This document shows, in pieces, positions 44,265-54,300 of a stretch of DNA of 64,000 bases. The position numbers and the translations under genes are program-made. A model generated the notes under the pieces. The model made no database searches and had not been told where the DNA came from. It was given only the letters and a program-made list of their open reading frames with translations. Numbering within the stretch: the stretch's first letter is position 1; each line of letters opens with the position of its first letter. Source of the DNA: Nonomuraea soli (GTDB taxonomy: Bacteria > Actinomycetota > Actinomycetes > Streptosporangiales > Streptosporangiaceae); contig NZ_JACDUR010000001.1 in assembly GCF_013761175.1 (NCBI RefSeq), forward strand, positions 248,001 to 312,000. Direction: 5' to 3'.

Positions 44265-44828
44265 CTACCTTTCGTCCGGGACGGACAACGCCGAGCGCAG
44301 CACGCGCCGGGCACGGTTGACACGGGATCCGACGGTGCCGACGGGGATGCCGAGGGCCGCCGCGACCTCGCCGTAGCTGAGCTCGGCGCACGCGACCAGC
44401 AGCAGGGCGTCGCGGTCGCCCTTGCCCAGGGCGGCCAGGCCGCGCGCGAGCGCCGGGGTGAGCTGCTCGGCGCTGACCCGTTCCGCCACCCGGTCCGCGT
44501 GGCCGTCATCGGCCTCGCGCTCCGCCGTACGGCTCAGCGCACGGTAGAGACGCAGCTCGCTGCGGCGGTGGCGGCCGATGAGGTTCGTGGCGATGCCGTA
44601 CAGCCAGGGCCGTGCCTGCGGCCAGGCCGGGTCGTAGCGGTGCCGCTGGTCGAAGGCGGCCAGGAATGTCTCCGCGGCCACGTCGTCGGCGGCGGCGGAT
44701 CCCAGCCTGACGGCCGCGTAGCGGTGGATCGCGGGGAAGTAGCGGTCGAAGATCTCGGCGAAGCACTCGGGCTCCGCCCGTGACCTGGCGATGATCGACG
44801 CGTCGCTCGTGCGCAGGTCAGGGGGCAT
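44265..44828 (-). CDS. RNA polymerase sigma factor, ECF (sigma-70 family)
   Basis: 187 residues. Region 2 (ECFAEIFDRYFPAIHRYAAVRLGSAAADDVAAETFLAAFDQRHRYDPAWPQARPWLYGIATNLIGRHRRSELR) and region 4 (GLAALGKGDRDALLLVACAELSYGEVAAALGIPVGTVGSRVNRARRVLRSAL) are complete, with no region 3. ATG 44828 is the best start. It most likely directs transcription of an envelope or stress regulon. The downstream CU044_5270 gene is its usual partner. Regulon promoters cannot be read from this window. Confidence 0.92.
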   Translation of the reverse strand: MPPDLRTSDASIIARSRAEPECFAEIFDRYFPAIHRYAAVRLGSAAADDVAAETFLAAFDQRHRYDPAWPQARPWLYGIATNLIGRHRRSELRLYRALSRTAEREADDGHADRVAERVSAEQLTPALARGLAALGKGDRDALLLVACAELSYGEVAAALGIPVGTVGSRVNRARRVLRSALSVPDER

Positions 44829-44887
44829 GCGTCCGTCGCCTTTCTCGGGAACGTTCGCTGCTGATTGCCCGGAGCGCCGGGTCTTCT

Positions 44888-45652
44888 TCACGCCATCGTG
44901 CGCTCCAGGAGCGCCAGGCCCTCCTCGGCGTAGCGCCGCTCGCCGGTGCGCAGGCCGTAGGCGATGTCGCCGACGATCGCGCAGCGCGCGTAGAAGGCGA
45001 CGCGTGCGTCCCATCCGGGATCGCGGTCGGGTGTGTAGGCGGCGGCCAGCAGCGCGCTGAAGCCGGGCCCGAGGTCGCGGTAGAGCAGCGCGAAGTCGCG
45101 GGCGGGATCGGCCACCAGGGCGTCGGTCCAGTCGATCACCCCGGTGACCTCGTCGCCGAGCAGCAGGATGTGCTCGTCGCCCAGGTCGTTGTGGCACAGC
45201 GCCTCGTGCTCCGGCTCGCCCGGCGGCGGCTGGGTGAGGAACGACTCGACGAGCACGCGGGCCCGGCCCGGGAATCGGCCGGCGACCTCCTCGAACTGCG
45301 CCGCCGCCGCGTCGAGCTGCTCGCCCATCGTCGGGGTGAAGCGCGGATGCTCGATGCGGCAGGTGTGCAGCACGCTCAGGAAGGCGCCCAGGGTCTCGGC
45401 CAGGCGGCGCGGGTCGGCGGCCGGGTGCTCGGCCAGGGGCGTGCCCGCGAGCCGGTGGTAGACGATCAGCCCCCGGGCGGGGTCGCTGTCGACCACGCGC
45501 GGCACCGGCAGCGGGGAGATCGGCGCGAGCGCGTCGAGCAGCGCGACCTCGCGGCGCGTCGCCTCGGGATCTGGGCGTTTGCCGACGCGGGCCAGCAGGC
45601 CGCCGTCGAGTTCGTGGACGGTGTTGTCCCAGCCTTCGCCGATCGCCTTCAT
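44888..45652 (-). CDS. Aminoglycoside/choline-phosphotransferase-fold kinase
   Basis: 254 residues. APH-fold protein: N-lobe GWDNTVHELDGGLLARVGKRPDPEATRREVALLDAL, the catalytic loop ALCHNDLGDEHILLL (Asp base; His rather than the usual Asn in the Mg position, as in some subgroups), and VIDWTDALVADPARDFALLYR, the metal-binding Asp loop. Substrates in this superfamily range from aminoglycosides and macrolides to sugars and choline, and cannot be told here. ATG 45652 gives the family-like start MKAIGEGWDNTVHEL. It is divergent from the NRPS operon across 108 bp holding element B. Confidence 0.87.
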   Translation of the reverse strand: MKAIGEGWDNTVHELDGGLLARVGKRPDPEATRREVALLDALAPISPLPVPRVVDSDPARGLIVYHRLAGTPLAEHPAADPRRLAETLGAFLSVLHTCRIEHPRFTPTMGEQLDAAAAQFEEVAGRFPGRARVLVESFLTQPPPGEPEHEALCHNDLGDEHILLLGDEVTGVIDWTDALVADPARDFALLYRDLGPGFSALLAAAYTPDRDPGWDARVAFYARCAIVGDIAYGLRTGERRYAEEGLALLERTMA

Positions 45653-45719
45653 CACGGCGAGAGCGTATCGGGCCGGAACCTTGCGCCGCGTTTGGTGATC
45701 ATGTAAGACTTGCAAAATA

Positions 45720-45740
45720 AATAGGAAAGTTTCCTGTCTG
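45720..45740 (+). promoter_or_regulatory. Operator-like element B, plus-strand NRPS operon
   Basis: Core AGGAAAGTTTCCT, a perfect 6-bp-arm dyad, ending 20 bp before the GTG of the first NRPS-operon gene. Its distance from the start suggests it overlaps the transcription start, suiting repression. Confidence 0.7.
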
Positions 45741-45760
45741 TTCTTCCCTGGAGTGCCCGG

Positions 45761-47185
45761 GTGAACCTGACCGTCCCCGACTTACTCGTCGCCCGCGCCC
45801 AGCGGGAACCCGACCGCACGGCCATGATCGTCCACGGTCGGGAAGAGCTCACCTTCGGCGCATGGGCCTCGCGCTCGGGCGAGGCCGCCGCCGGCCTGAT
45901 CGAGCGGGGCGTACGTCCCGGCGATCGGGTCGGACTGCTGTTCTCCGCCGCGGAGTGGACCGACTACGCCGTGGCCTTCTGCGCGGTCCTGCGCGCGGGG
46001 GCCGTGGCCGTGCCGCTGTCGGACCGGCTGGCCGCCGCCGACCTCGACCTCGTGCTGCGCGACTGCGGTGCGGTGGGCGTGGTGCACGGCGCCGTGCCCT
46101 ACAGCGGCGGCTGGCACCTGGGCAGTGCGGCGGCCCCACCCGCCGAACTGCCCAGGCTCGCCGCCCGCGACCGGGCGCAGATCCTCTACACCTCCGGCAC
46201 GACCGGGCGGCCCAAGGGAGTCGTGGCCACGCACGCCAACCTGGCCTACGGCATGGGCGGCAAGCGGCGGCCCTTCGCCCACTCCCGGCACCTGGCCCAC
46301 GCCTTCCCCATCGGCACGAACGCGGGCCAGACCATGCTGCTGTCCGCCGTCGACGCCAGCCCCGCGGTGGTGACACTGCCGCGCTTCACGCCCGGCCGGT
46401 TCGGGGCGCTCATCGAGTCGTACCGCGCGGGCACCGTCTTCCTGGTGCCCGCGATGGCGATCGAGCTGCTCAACGCCGGTGTGCACGAACGGCACGACCT
46501 GTCGAGCGTGCTGCTCCTGGGCTCCGCCGCCGCTCCGCTGCCGGGGCCGATCGCCCAGCGGCTGACGGCGGCCTTCCCCCGGGCGGCGATCACCAACTAC
46601 TACACCTCGACCGAGGCGGCGCCCGCCCAGACCATCATGATGTTCGACCCGGAACGTCCCGGCAGCGTCGGCAGGGCGGTCGCCGGAGGCGGCGTCCGCA
46701 TCGCCACCTCCGGCGGCGCACCCGCCGCGCCCGGCGAGACGGGCGAGGTGTGGATGCGCTCACCCACCGTCCCGCGCGCCTACTACGGCGACCCCGCGAG
46801 CGACGTCTTCCGCGACGGCTGGGTGCGCATGGGAGACCTGGGCTACCTCGACGACGAGGGCTACCTGTTCCTGGTGGACCGGGAGAGCGACGTCGTCAAG
46901 TCCGGCGCGTTCAAGGTCTCCACCATCCGTGTCGAAGAGGCCGTCTACGCCCACCCCGATGTGGTCGAGGCGGCCGTGCTCGGCGTACCGCACCCCGTGC
47001 TCGGGCGCGCCATCGCCGCCGTGATCGTCACCCGCGCTCCGCTTCCGGCGGAGGACCTGCGGCTCTTCCTGAAAGACCGGCTCGCCCCGCACGAGGTGCC
47101 CGCGCAGGTGCACACGGTCGAGGCACTGCCCCGCAACCGGGGCGGCAAGGTCGACAAGCGTCAACTCCTGGGAGCATTGCAATGA
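45761..47185 (+). CDS. Acyl-activating adenylation enzyme (stand-alone)
   Basis: 474 residues, ANL superfamily. P-loop YTSGTTGRPKGVV, then NYYTSTEAAPAQTIM, and a core GWVRMGDLGYLDDEGYLFLVDRESDVVKSGAFKVSTIRVEEAV with the C-terminal catalytic Lys in NRGGKVDKRQL. The style is that of acyl-CoA synthetases and free-standing loading enzymes rather than amino-acid A domains, so it may activate a carboxylic acid for transfer to the carrier protein of the next gene. GTG 45761 has a GGAG site, and its stop overlaps the next start (ATGA). First gene of the operon under element B. Confidence 0.88.
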   Translation: MNLTVPDLLVARAQREPDRTAMIVHGREELTFGAWASRSGEAAAGLIERGVRPGDRVGLLFSAAEWTDYAVAFCAVLRAGAVAVPLSDRLAAADLDLVLRDCGAVGVVHGAVPYSGGWHLGSAAAPPAELPRLAARDRAQILYTSGTTGRPKGVVATHANLAYGMGGKRRPFAHSRHLAHAFPIGTNAGQTMLLSAVDASPAVVTLPRFTPGRFGALIESYRAGTVFLVPAMAIELLNAGVHERHDLSSVLLLGSAAAPLPGPIAQRLTAAFPRAAITNYYTSTEAAPAQTIMMFDPERPGSVGRAVAGGGVRIATSGGAPAAPGETGEVWMRSPTVPRAYYGDPASDVFRDGWVRMGDLGYLDDEGYLFLVDRESDVVKSGAFKVSTIRVEEAVYAHPDVVEAAVLGVPHPVLGRAIAAVIVTRAPLPAEDLRLFLKDRLAPHEVPAQVHTVEALPRNRGGKVDKRQLLGALQ

Positions 47186-48546
47186 TCGAGGCTTCGCTCG
47201 CCCAGCGGGGCATGTGGGTGACCGAGCAGTTGACGGAGACGGGATCGGCCTTCCACGTGCCGCTCGTCGTCCGGTTCGGCGACGACCTGGACTCCGCGGC
47301 GCTGCTACGCGCCTGCGCGGCCCTGGTCCGCAGGCATCCGGCTCTGGCGGGGGCGCTGCGCGAGGACGGCGACCGCCTCGTGCTCGTGCCCGGCGGCAGG
47401 CCCTCCATCGAGAGCGCGGAGGGCGAGCTCGACGACTCGCTGATCCGCGAGCCGTTCGACCTGGACAAGGGGCCGCTGTCACGCTTCACCCTGTTCGGGC
47501 GGACCCTGCTGTTCGTGGCCCACCACGTCGTCTTCGACGGGCTGTCCAAGGAGATCCTCCTGCGCGACCTGGCCTCCTGCTACGCGCAGGAGCTCGAGGT
47601 CTCGCGCGCGGCCGCGTTCTGGGCCGAGCGCTGGAACGAGCCGGGCGAGACCGTCGTGCAGGGCGTGCCGTACACGGCCAGGCACGCGGGCCGCGCGCTG
47701 GCCACCGAGATCACCCTCGATCCGCCCGCGATCGCCGGGCTGTCGCGCTTCGAGCACCTGCTCGCCGCGCTGCACGTGCTGCTGCGCGGGTACGGCAACG
47801 CCGACGTCGTCACCGCCATCGACCTGTCCACCAGGACCTCCGACACCCACGACACCATCGGATCGTTCGTCACCGAGCTGCCCGTCGCCTCCAGCCCGCG
47901 GCCCGAGCAGACCTTCCTGGAGTTCGCCACCGGGCTGCGCGCCACCCTGCGGGAGATCTACCGCCACCGCGCCGTGCCGCTCGCGGCGGCCGTCCCCCAC
48001 CTGCGCCCGCACGCGGCCCTGACCCCGGTGTCGGTGAGTTACCGCCGCAGGACCGAGCCGGAACCCGCCTTCGTGGGCGTCACGGCCGAGGTCGACTGGA
48101 CCGTCTTCAACCACGCCGTCCGCGGCGCCGTCCACCTGCAGTGCGTCGACAGCGCTTCGGGACTGCGCATCAGCCTGCGGCACCTGCCCGAGGTGGACGG
48201 CCCACGGCTGGCCGCCGACCTCGCCGCGCTCGTCGCCGCCGACCCCGGCCGGGCCCTGGGCGAGCTCGTCGGCTTCGAGACCCGCACGACGTCCTCGCCC
48301 GTCGTGGCCGAGCAGGCCGCGCCCGCCGCCGCGAGCGAGCTGACCGAGCAGGTCAGGCAGATCTGGGAGGAGGTGCTCGGCATCTCGCCCGTGCTCGACG
48401 ACGACGACATCTTCGACCTGGGCGGGCACTCGCTGACCATCACCCAGATCATCGCCAGGATGGACAAGCGGCTGGGCGTCAAGGTCGAGCTGGACGACTT
48501 CTTCGACAACCCCACCATCGCCGGGGTGCTCGCCCATGCCCGCTGA
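47182..48546 (+). CDS. NRPS condensation-carrier protein (C-PCP)
   Basis: 454 residues. Short condensation domain with active-site HHVVFDG starting at His114 and an N-terminal SLAQRGMWVTEQL. A peptidyl carrier domain follows, with phosphopantetheine site Ser417 (DLGGHSL). No adenylation domain is present, so it must be loaded in trans, perhaps by the preceding acyl-activating enzyme, by the dehydrogenase complex, or by an A domain elsewhere. It might join the starter and the first amino acid. Coupled to both neighbours by overlaps. Confidence 0.88.
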   Translation: MIEASLAQRGMWVTEQLTETGSAFHVPLVVRFGDDLDSAALLRACAALVRRHPALAGALREDGDRLVLVPGGRPSIESAEGELDDSLIREPFDLDKGPLSRFTLFGRTLLFVAHHVVFDGLSKEILLRDLASCYAQELEVSRAAAFWAERWNEPGETVVQGVPYTARHAGRALATEITLDPPAIAGLSRFEHLLAALHVLLRGYGNADVVTAIDLSTRTSDTHDTIGSFVTELPVASSPRPEQTFLEFATGLRATLREIYRHRAVPLAAAVPHLRPHAALTPVSVSYRRRTEPEPAFVGVTAEVDWTVFNHAVRGAVHLQCVDSASGLRISLRHLPEVDGPRLAADLAALVAADPGRALGELVGFETRTTSSPVVAEQAAPAAASELTEQVRQIWEEVLGISPVLDDDDIFDLGGHSLTITQIIARMDKRLGVKVELDDFFDNPTIAGVLAHAR

Positions 48547-49381
48547 GGACGATCTCGAACTGCTCCTGCTCATCAGGCACTTCGAGCTGGCCCTGCTGGA
48601 CCTGTTCGACCGGGGCGAGCTCAACGGCACCACGCACACCTGCCTCGGGCAGGAGTACGTGCCTGTGGCCCTCGGGCCGCTGCTGCGCGAGGACGACCAC
48701 GTCTTCAGCAACCACCGCGGCCACGGCCACTACCTGGCCAGGTTCCGCGACTTCCACGGCCTGCTCGCCGAGATCATGGGCAGGCGGGGCGGCGTCTGCG
48801 GCGGGGTGGGCGGCAGCCAGCACCTGTACCGCGAGACCTACCTGTCGACCGGCATCCAGGGGCAGAGCCTGCCCGTCGCCGCCGGGGTGGCCCTGCACCT
48901 GAAGGGCAGCGGCCGGCTGGCCTGCGCCTACATCGGCGACGGTACCTGGGGCGAGGGCGCCGTCTACGAGGCGCTCAACCTGGCCGCCCTGTGGGAGCTG
49001 CCGCTGATGGTCGTCGTGGAGAACAACGGCATCGCCCAGTCGACGCCGACCGAGCAGCAACTGGCCGGCAGCATCTCCGGCCGGGCCGCCGCCTTCGGCA
49101 TCGAGCACCGCCTGGTGACCTCCACGGTGATCGACGAGATCCGTGACGACGTCGCCGAGACCGTCGCCGCCGTGCGTACCGGCCGCCCGGCCGTCGTCGA
49201 GTTCGTCACCCACCGGGTCGGCCCGCACAGCAAGGGCGACGACACGCGCGACGCCGAGACCCTCGCGCTGGCACGCAAGCACGACTGGTACCCCCTCCAC
49301 GAGGGCGGCCAGGCCGACCAGGCGGCCCGCGCGCGCATCCAGCAGATCGTCGGAGAGGTGTCGGCCCGGCCATGCGCGTAG
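48536..49381 (+). CDS. 2-oxoacid dehydrogenase E1 alpha subunit (NRPS operon)
   Basis: 281 residues. Thiamine-diphosphate E1alpha fold: SNHRGHGHYLA, GGVCGGVGGSQHLY, and the TPP motif GDG (134-136)...NN (163-164). Shorter than typical PDH or BCDH E1alpha and lacking the N-terminal extension. With E1beta and E2 genes next to it, it would decarboxylate a 2-oxoacid (or act on a ketose) and pass the acyl group to E2. Location inside an NRPS operon suggests it supplies a building block rather than central metabolism. It overlaps the preceding gene by 11 bases. Confidence 0.92.
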   Translation: MPAEDDLELLLLIRHFELALLDLFDRGELNGTTHTCLGQEYVPVALGPLLREDDHVFSNHRGHGHYLARFRDFHGLLAEIMGRRGGVCGGVGGSQHLYRETYLSTGIQGQSLPVAAGVALHLKGSGRLACAYIGDGTWGEGAVYEALNLAALWELPLMVVVENNGIAQSTPTEQQLAGSISGRAAAFGIEHRLVTSTVIDEIRDDVAETVAAVRTGRPAVVEFVTHRVGPHSKGDDTRDAETLALARKHDWYPLHEGGQADQAARARIQQIVGEVSARPCA

Positions 49382-50346
49382 TGGAGAACCTCAACCTGGC
49401 CCTGCACGGGCTGCTCGCCGACGATCCGCGCGCCTACCTGCTCGGCGAGGACGTCACCGACCCGTACGGCGGAGCGTTCAAGGCCACCCGCGGCCTGTCG
49501 ACACGCTTCCCCGGCCGGGTCCTGTCCACGCCGATCAGCGAGGGCGCGATCACCGGGGTCGCGGGCGGGCTCGCGCTCGCCGGCGACACCGCCGTCGTCG
49601 AGATCATGTTCGGCGACTTCGTCGCGCTCGCCTTCGACCAGCTGTGCAACTTCGCCAGCAAGTCCGTGTCCATGTACGGCAGGCCGCTGCCGCTGCGGCT
49701 CATCGTGCGCGCGCCCATGGGAGGCGGGCGCGGCTACGGCCCGACGCACAGCCAGAGCCTGCACAAACACTTCATCGGCCTGCCCGGCCTGTCCCTGTAC
49801 GAGATGTCGCCCTTCCACGACAACACGCTCGTGCTGCGGTCGATGTTGTCGCGCGGGGAGCCGGGCATCCTCTTCGAGGACAAGGTCCTCTACACGCGGC
49901 GCATGCACGAGGCCGACCCGATCTTCCGCGTCCGGCTCGACGGCGAGCTGGCCGTGGTCGACCTCGACGACGCGCCCGAGTGCGTCGTGATCGCCCCCGG
50001 CGGCGTCGCCCACCGGGCCATGGCCGCCATGCGGACGCTCCTGATGGAGCAGGAGCTCTCGTGCCGGCTGCTGGTGCCGTCGCGGCTCTACCCGCTCGAC
50101 GTCGACGCGCTGCTGCCCTACCTCGGTGACGCGGTCGTGGTCGCCGAGGAGAGCACCGCGGGCGGGACGTGGGGGAGCGAGGTCGCCCACCAGCTGCACC
50201 AGCGGTTGTGGGGGCGGCTGCGCAGGCCCGTCGCGGTGGCGCACTCGCGCGACGGGGTGATCCCCGCCGCCCTGCACCTCGAACGCGAGGTGCTGCTGAA
50301 CGAGGAGACGATCGGCACGGCCGTACTGGAGGTCCTCCGTGGGTGA
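49372..50346 (+). CDS. 2-oxoacid dehydrogenase E1 beta subunit (NRPS operon)
   Basis: 324 residues. Pyrimidine- and C-terminal-domain E1beta: LLGEDVTDPYGGAFKATRGLSTRFPGRVLSTPISEGAITGVAGGLALAG, with the Glu of ISE the conserved TPP-activating residue, then MFGDFVALAFDQLCNFASKSVSMYG and a C-terminal transketolase domain (VVVAEESTAGGTWGSEVAHQLHQRL). Forms the alpha2beta2 E1 with the previous gene (10-base overlap). Closest in appearance to acetoin or pyruvate dehydrogenase-like E1s; substrate unknown. Confidence 0.92.
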   Translation: MRVVENLNLALHGLLADDPRAYLLGEDVTDPYGGAFKATRGLSTRFPGRVLSTPISEGAITGVAGGLALAGDTAVVEIMFGDFVALAFDQLCNFASKSVSMYGRPLPLRLIVRAPMGGGRGYGPTHSQSLHKHFIGLPGLSLYEMSPFHDNTLVLRSMLSRGEPGILFEDKVLYTRRMHEADPIFRVRLDGELAVVDLDDAPECVVIAPGGVAHRAMAAMRTLLMEQELSCRLLVPSRLYPLDVDALLPYLGDAVVVAEESTAGGTWGSEVAHQLHQRLWGRLRRPVAVAHSRDGVIPAALHLEREVLLNEETIGTAVLEVLRG

Positions 50347-51385
50347 ACTGCTGGTTCCCAGGCTCAACCCGAACGACACCGAGTACCTGCTGGTGGAGTG
50401 GGTCGTGGAGAACGGCGCCGAGGTGCGGGCCGGGGAGGTGGTGGCGGTCGTGGAGAGCTCCAAGGCGGCCACCGACCTGGAGTCGCCGGGCGACGGGGTG
50501 TTGGTGCACGAGGTGAAGGAGGGGGCCTGGTGCGAGCCGGGCGCCGTGCTCGGGCGGGTCACCTTGGGGGGTTCCGCCGCGCCCGCCCCGGTGGCGGCCT
50601 CCGGTGACGGCGTGCTGATCACCGAACCCGCCCGCGCGTTGATGGCCGAGCTGGGCGTGACGGAGGCGGAGATCGCCGGGCTCGGGGTCGCCGTCGTGAA
50701 GCGCTCGCACGTGGAGGAGGTGGCCGGACGCCGGAGCCCGGCGCCCGCCTCCGCCGCCGGCGGCCTGCCGCTGACGCGCGTGCAGCGGGCCGTCGCCAGG
50801 GCCGTCTCCATGTCGCACCAGACCATCCCCGCCGCCTACACGGTGATGCGCTTCGACGTCGGCCAGGCGCTGGCCAGGGCCGAGGAGCTCACCCAGCAGG
50901 TGCGCAGGCCCGTCGGCCTGGCCGAGCTGTTCGTGCACGCCATCGCCGCCCTGCACCCCCGCTTCCCGCTGTTCTTCGCCACCCTCGACGGCGACCACGC
51001 GCTCCCGTCACCCACGCCGCACGTCGGCGTCACCTTCGACCTGGGCGAGGGCCTCTACGTACCCGTCGTGCGCGACCCGGCGAGCCTGACCGTCAAGGAG
51101 CTGGCCGTCACGCTCATGCGCTACCGCGTGGCCGCGAGCAAGGGCGAGTTCAAGGGCGCCGAGCTGACCGGGGCCACCATCACCCTGACCCTCCACACCG
51201 AGCCTGACGTAATCATGGCGATCCCGTTCGTCTTCCCCGGCCAGGTCGCCGCGCTGGCCCTGCCCGCCGCCAGGCAGGAAGGCGAGCGCATGGTCGCCGA
51301 CGTCGGCCTGGCCTACGACCACCGGCTGATTAACGGCCGTGACGCGGCGCTCTTCCTGAGCGCGCTGAAGAACGAGGTCTCATGA
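50339..51385 (+). CDS. 2-oxoacid dehydrogenase E2 acyltransferase (NRPS operon)
   Basis: 348 residues. A lipoyl domain with Lys42 (VESSKAATDLES), a peripheral-subunit-binding domain (~95-130; VLITEPARALMAELGVTEAEIAGLG), and a catalytic 2-oxoacid acyltransferase domain with His328 (LAYDHRLINGRDAALFL). It would carry the acyl group from E1 and transfer it to CoA or, in precedent natural-product pathways, to a carrier protein. No E3 gene is present. GTG 50339 overlaps the E1beta stop, and its own stop overlaps the NRPS start (ATGA). Confidence 0.92.
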   Translation: MGELLVPRLNPNDTEYLLVEWVVENGAEVRAGEVVAVVESSKAATDLESPGDGVLVHEVKEGAWCEPGAVLGRVTLGGSAAPAPVAASGDGVLITEPARALMAELGVTEAEIAGLGVAVVKRSHVEEVAGRRSPAPASAAGGLPLTRVQRAVARAVSMSHQTIPAAYTVMRFDVGQALARAEELTQQVRRPVGLAELFVHAIAALHPRFPLFFATLDGDHALPSPTPHVGVTFDLGEGLYVPVVRDPASLTVKELAVTLMRYRVAASKGEFKGAELTGATITLTLHTEPDVIMAIPFVFPGQVAALALPAARQEGERMVADVGLAYDHRLINGRDAALFLSALKNEVS

Positions 51386-54300
51386 CGCTCACAGAAGCCA
51401 AGCGGGCGCTGCTGGCCCAGCGTCTGCGCCGTCGCGAGACACGGACGATCGAGCCGCGTCCCGAAGGCGTCGCGCCGCCGCTCGCGCACGCCCAGGAGCG
51501 GCTGTGGTTCCTCGACCAGTACGAGCCGGGCTCGACCGCCTTCGTGGTCCCCTCGCTGGTGCGCCTGCGCCGCCCGATCGACGAGCAGGACCTGCGCGTG
51601 GCGCTGGTCCGGCTGCTGGCCAGGCACGAGGCGCTGCGCATGAACTTCCGCGCCACCGACGACGGCAGGCCCAGCCTGGTACTGCGCGAGCCCGACAACC
51701 CCGCGCTGAAGGTGCGCAGGGCGGCGAGCCTGGAGGAAGGGCTCCAGCTCGCCGAGGCCGAGCTGGCGGTCCCCATTGACCTGGCCGAGGACCCGATGCT
51801 CCAGGTCCTGCTCGTCAGGCTCGCGCCCGACGACCACCTGCTGCTCCTCAAGGCCCACCACATCGTCGTCGACGGCTGGTCGGCCGAGATCGTCATGCGC
51901 GACCTGCTCGCCTGCTACGACCGGCGGCCGATGGCGGAACTGCCGATCGGCTACGGCGACTACGCGATCTGGGAGGCCGGGCGCGACTACGGCAGGGAGG
52001 TCGCCTACTGGCGGGAGCGGCTGCGCGACGTGCCGCCGCTGGAACTGCCCACCGACCGGCCGCGCCCGGCGGTGCGCAGGGACGCGGGAGCCGCCACCCC
52101 GGTGCGGATCGGCGCCGACGTGGTCGCCAGGCTGGCGGCGGTGAGCGCACGCGCGCACGCCACGCCGTACATGACCCTGCTCACCGCCTTCCAGGTGCTC
52201 CTGGGCCGGCTGACCGGGCAGGACGACTTCGCCGTCGGCACCCCGGTGGCCGGGCGCGGATTGCCGGAGCTCGACGGCGTGGTCGGGATGTTCGTCAACA
52301 CCCTCGTGATGCGGGCCGGCCTGGCCGGCGACCCCACCTTCGAGGAGCTGCTCACCCAGGTCAAGGAATCGGCCCTGGACGCCTACGCGCACCAGGACCT
52401 GCCGTTCGAGCGGCTGGTCACCGAGCTCAACGTGCCGCGCGACGTCAGCCGCTCGCCGATCTGCCAGGCCATCTTCGCGTTGCAGAACTTCGACAGGGCG
52501 GGTGACGTCGAGGCGGTCGACGTCCCGATCACCAGCACCCGGGCCGACCTGTGCCTGTACCTGTTCGAGACGGGCGAGGAGCTGACGGGCTCGCTGACCT
52601 ACAGCACCGACCTGTTCACCGGCGAGAGCGCCGAGCGCCTGGCCAGGCGCTTCGAGACGCTCGTGCGCTCGATCGCCGAGCACCCACGGGCCCGCCTGTC
52701 GGAGCTGGAGGTGATGGACGACGGCGAGCTGGAGCTCATCGACTCCTTCAGCCGCGGCGAGCAGGTGCGCCCGCTCCAGGCACGGCTGCTGCACGAGGTG
52801 CTCCAGCCGGGCGAGGGCGTCGCCGTCACATGCGACGGCGACGAGCTCACCTACAGCGAGCTCGACCGGCGCGCGACCCGGCTGGCGGTGGCGCTGCAGC
52901 GCCGCGGCGTAGGCCCGGACGTCCGGGTCGGCGTGCTGCTGGAGCAGTCGGTCGACATCGCGGTCGCGCTGCTCGGCGTGCTGAAGGCGGGCGGCGCCTA
53001 CGTGCCGCTCGACCCCAAACTGCCGCAGGAACGGCTCGACTACCTGGTCGAGGACTCCGGCGCGGTCACCGTGCTGACCGACGTGACGGGCGAGGACGGC
53101 GAGTTACGCGACCCAGGCACCACGCCCGACCACCTCGCCTACGTGATCTACACCTCGGGCACCACCGGCAGGCCCAAGGGCGTGGCGGTGCAGCACCGGC
53201 AGATCCTCACCTACCTGGCCGGGGTCCGCGAACGCTTCGGCGTCGAGCCGGGCTCGCGGTTCGCGCTGATGCAGTCGCTCGCCTTCGACTTCGGCATCAC
53301 GATCTTCTACCTGTCGTTGCTGACCGGCGGCACGCTCCAGCTGCTCGACCCGCAGACCCAGGAGCTGCCCGAGGCCGACTACCTCAAGCTGACCCCCTCC
53401 CACCTGGCCTCCCTGCTGTCCACGGGAGACCAGCGGCTGCCGCGCAAGCTGCTGATCCTCGGCGGCGAGGCCTCGCGCAGCGCCTGGGCGGGGGAGCTGT
53501 CCCGCAGGACCAGGGTGATCAACCACTACGGCCCCACCGAGGCGACCGTCGGCATCACCACCCACGAGGTCACCGGCCACGAGACCGAGCCCGCCCTGCC
53601 CATCGGCCGGCCGCTGCCCGGCGCGCGGGTGCTCGTGCTCGACGCCGCGGGCAGGCCCGTGCCGATCGGCGCCACCGGCGAGATCCACCTGGGCGGCGAC
53701 CGCCTGGCCCGCGGATACCTCGGCAGGCCGGAGCTGACCGCCGAGAAGTTCGTCGAGCTCGACGGCGAGCGCTTCTACCGCACCGGCGACCTGGGCCGCT
53801 GGCTGCCGACCGGGGAGCTGTGCTTCCTGGGCCGCCGCGACCTGCAGGTCAAGGTCCGCGGCCACCGCGTGGAGCTGGGCGAGATCGAGGTGGCGCTGTC
53901 GGCGCTGCCCGAGGTCGAGCAGGCCGTGGTCGAGCTCAGGGGCGACCGGCTGGTCGGCTACCTGACCGGGGAGCGCCTGAGCGTCAGCGAGCTGCGCGCC
54001 CGGCTGGGCCGTACGCTGCCCGACTACATGATCCCGGTCCGCTACGTTTGGCTGGACGAGCTGCCGCTCAAGTCGCACGGCAAGGTCGACAGGGCCAGGC
54101 TGCCGGAACCCGACGAGGAGCGGCCCGACCAGGAGACCGCCTTCGTCGAGCCGTCGACCGAGCTGGAACTGGCCGTGGCCGAGGTCTGGGCCGAGGTGCT
54201 CGGGCTGGAGCGGGTCGGGGCGCACGACGACTTCTTCGACCTCGGCGGGCACTCGCTGCTGGCGGCGCAGGTGGTGGCCAGGCTCAAGCGGCGCCTGCCG

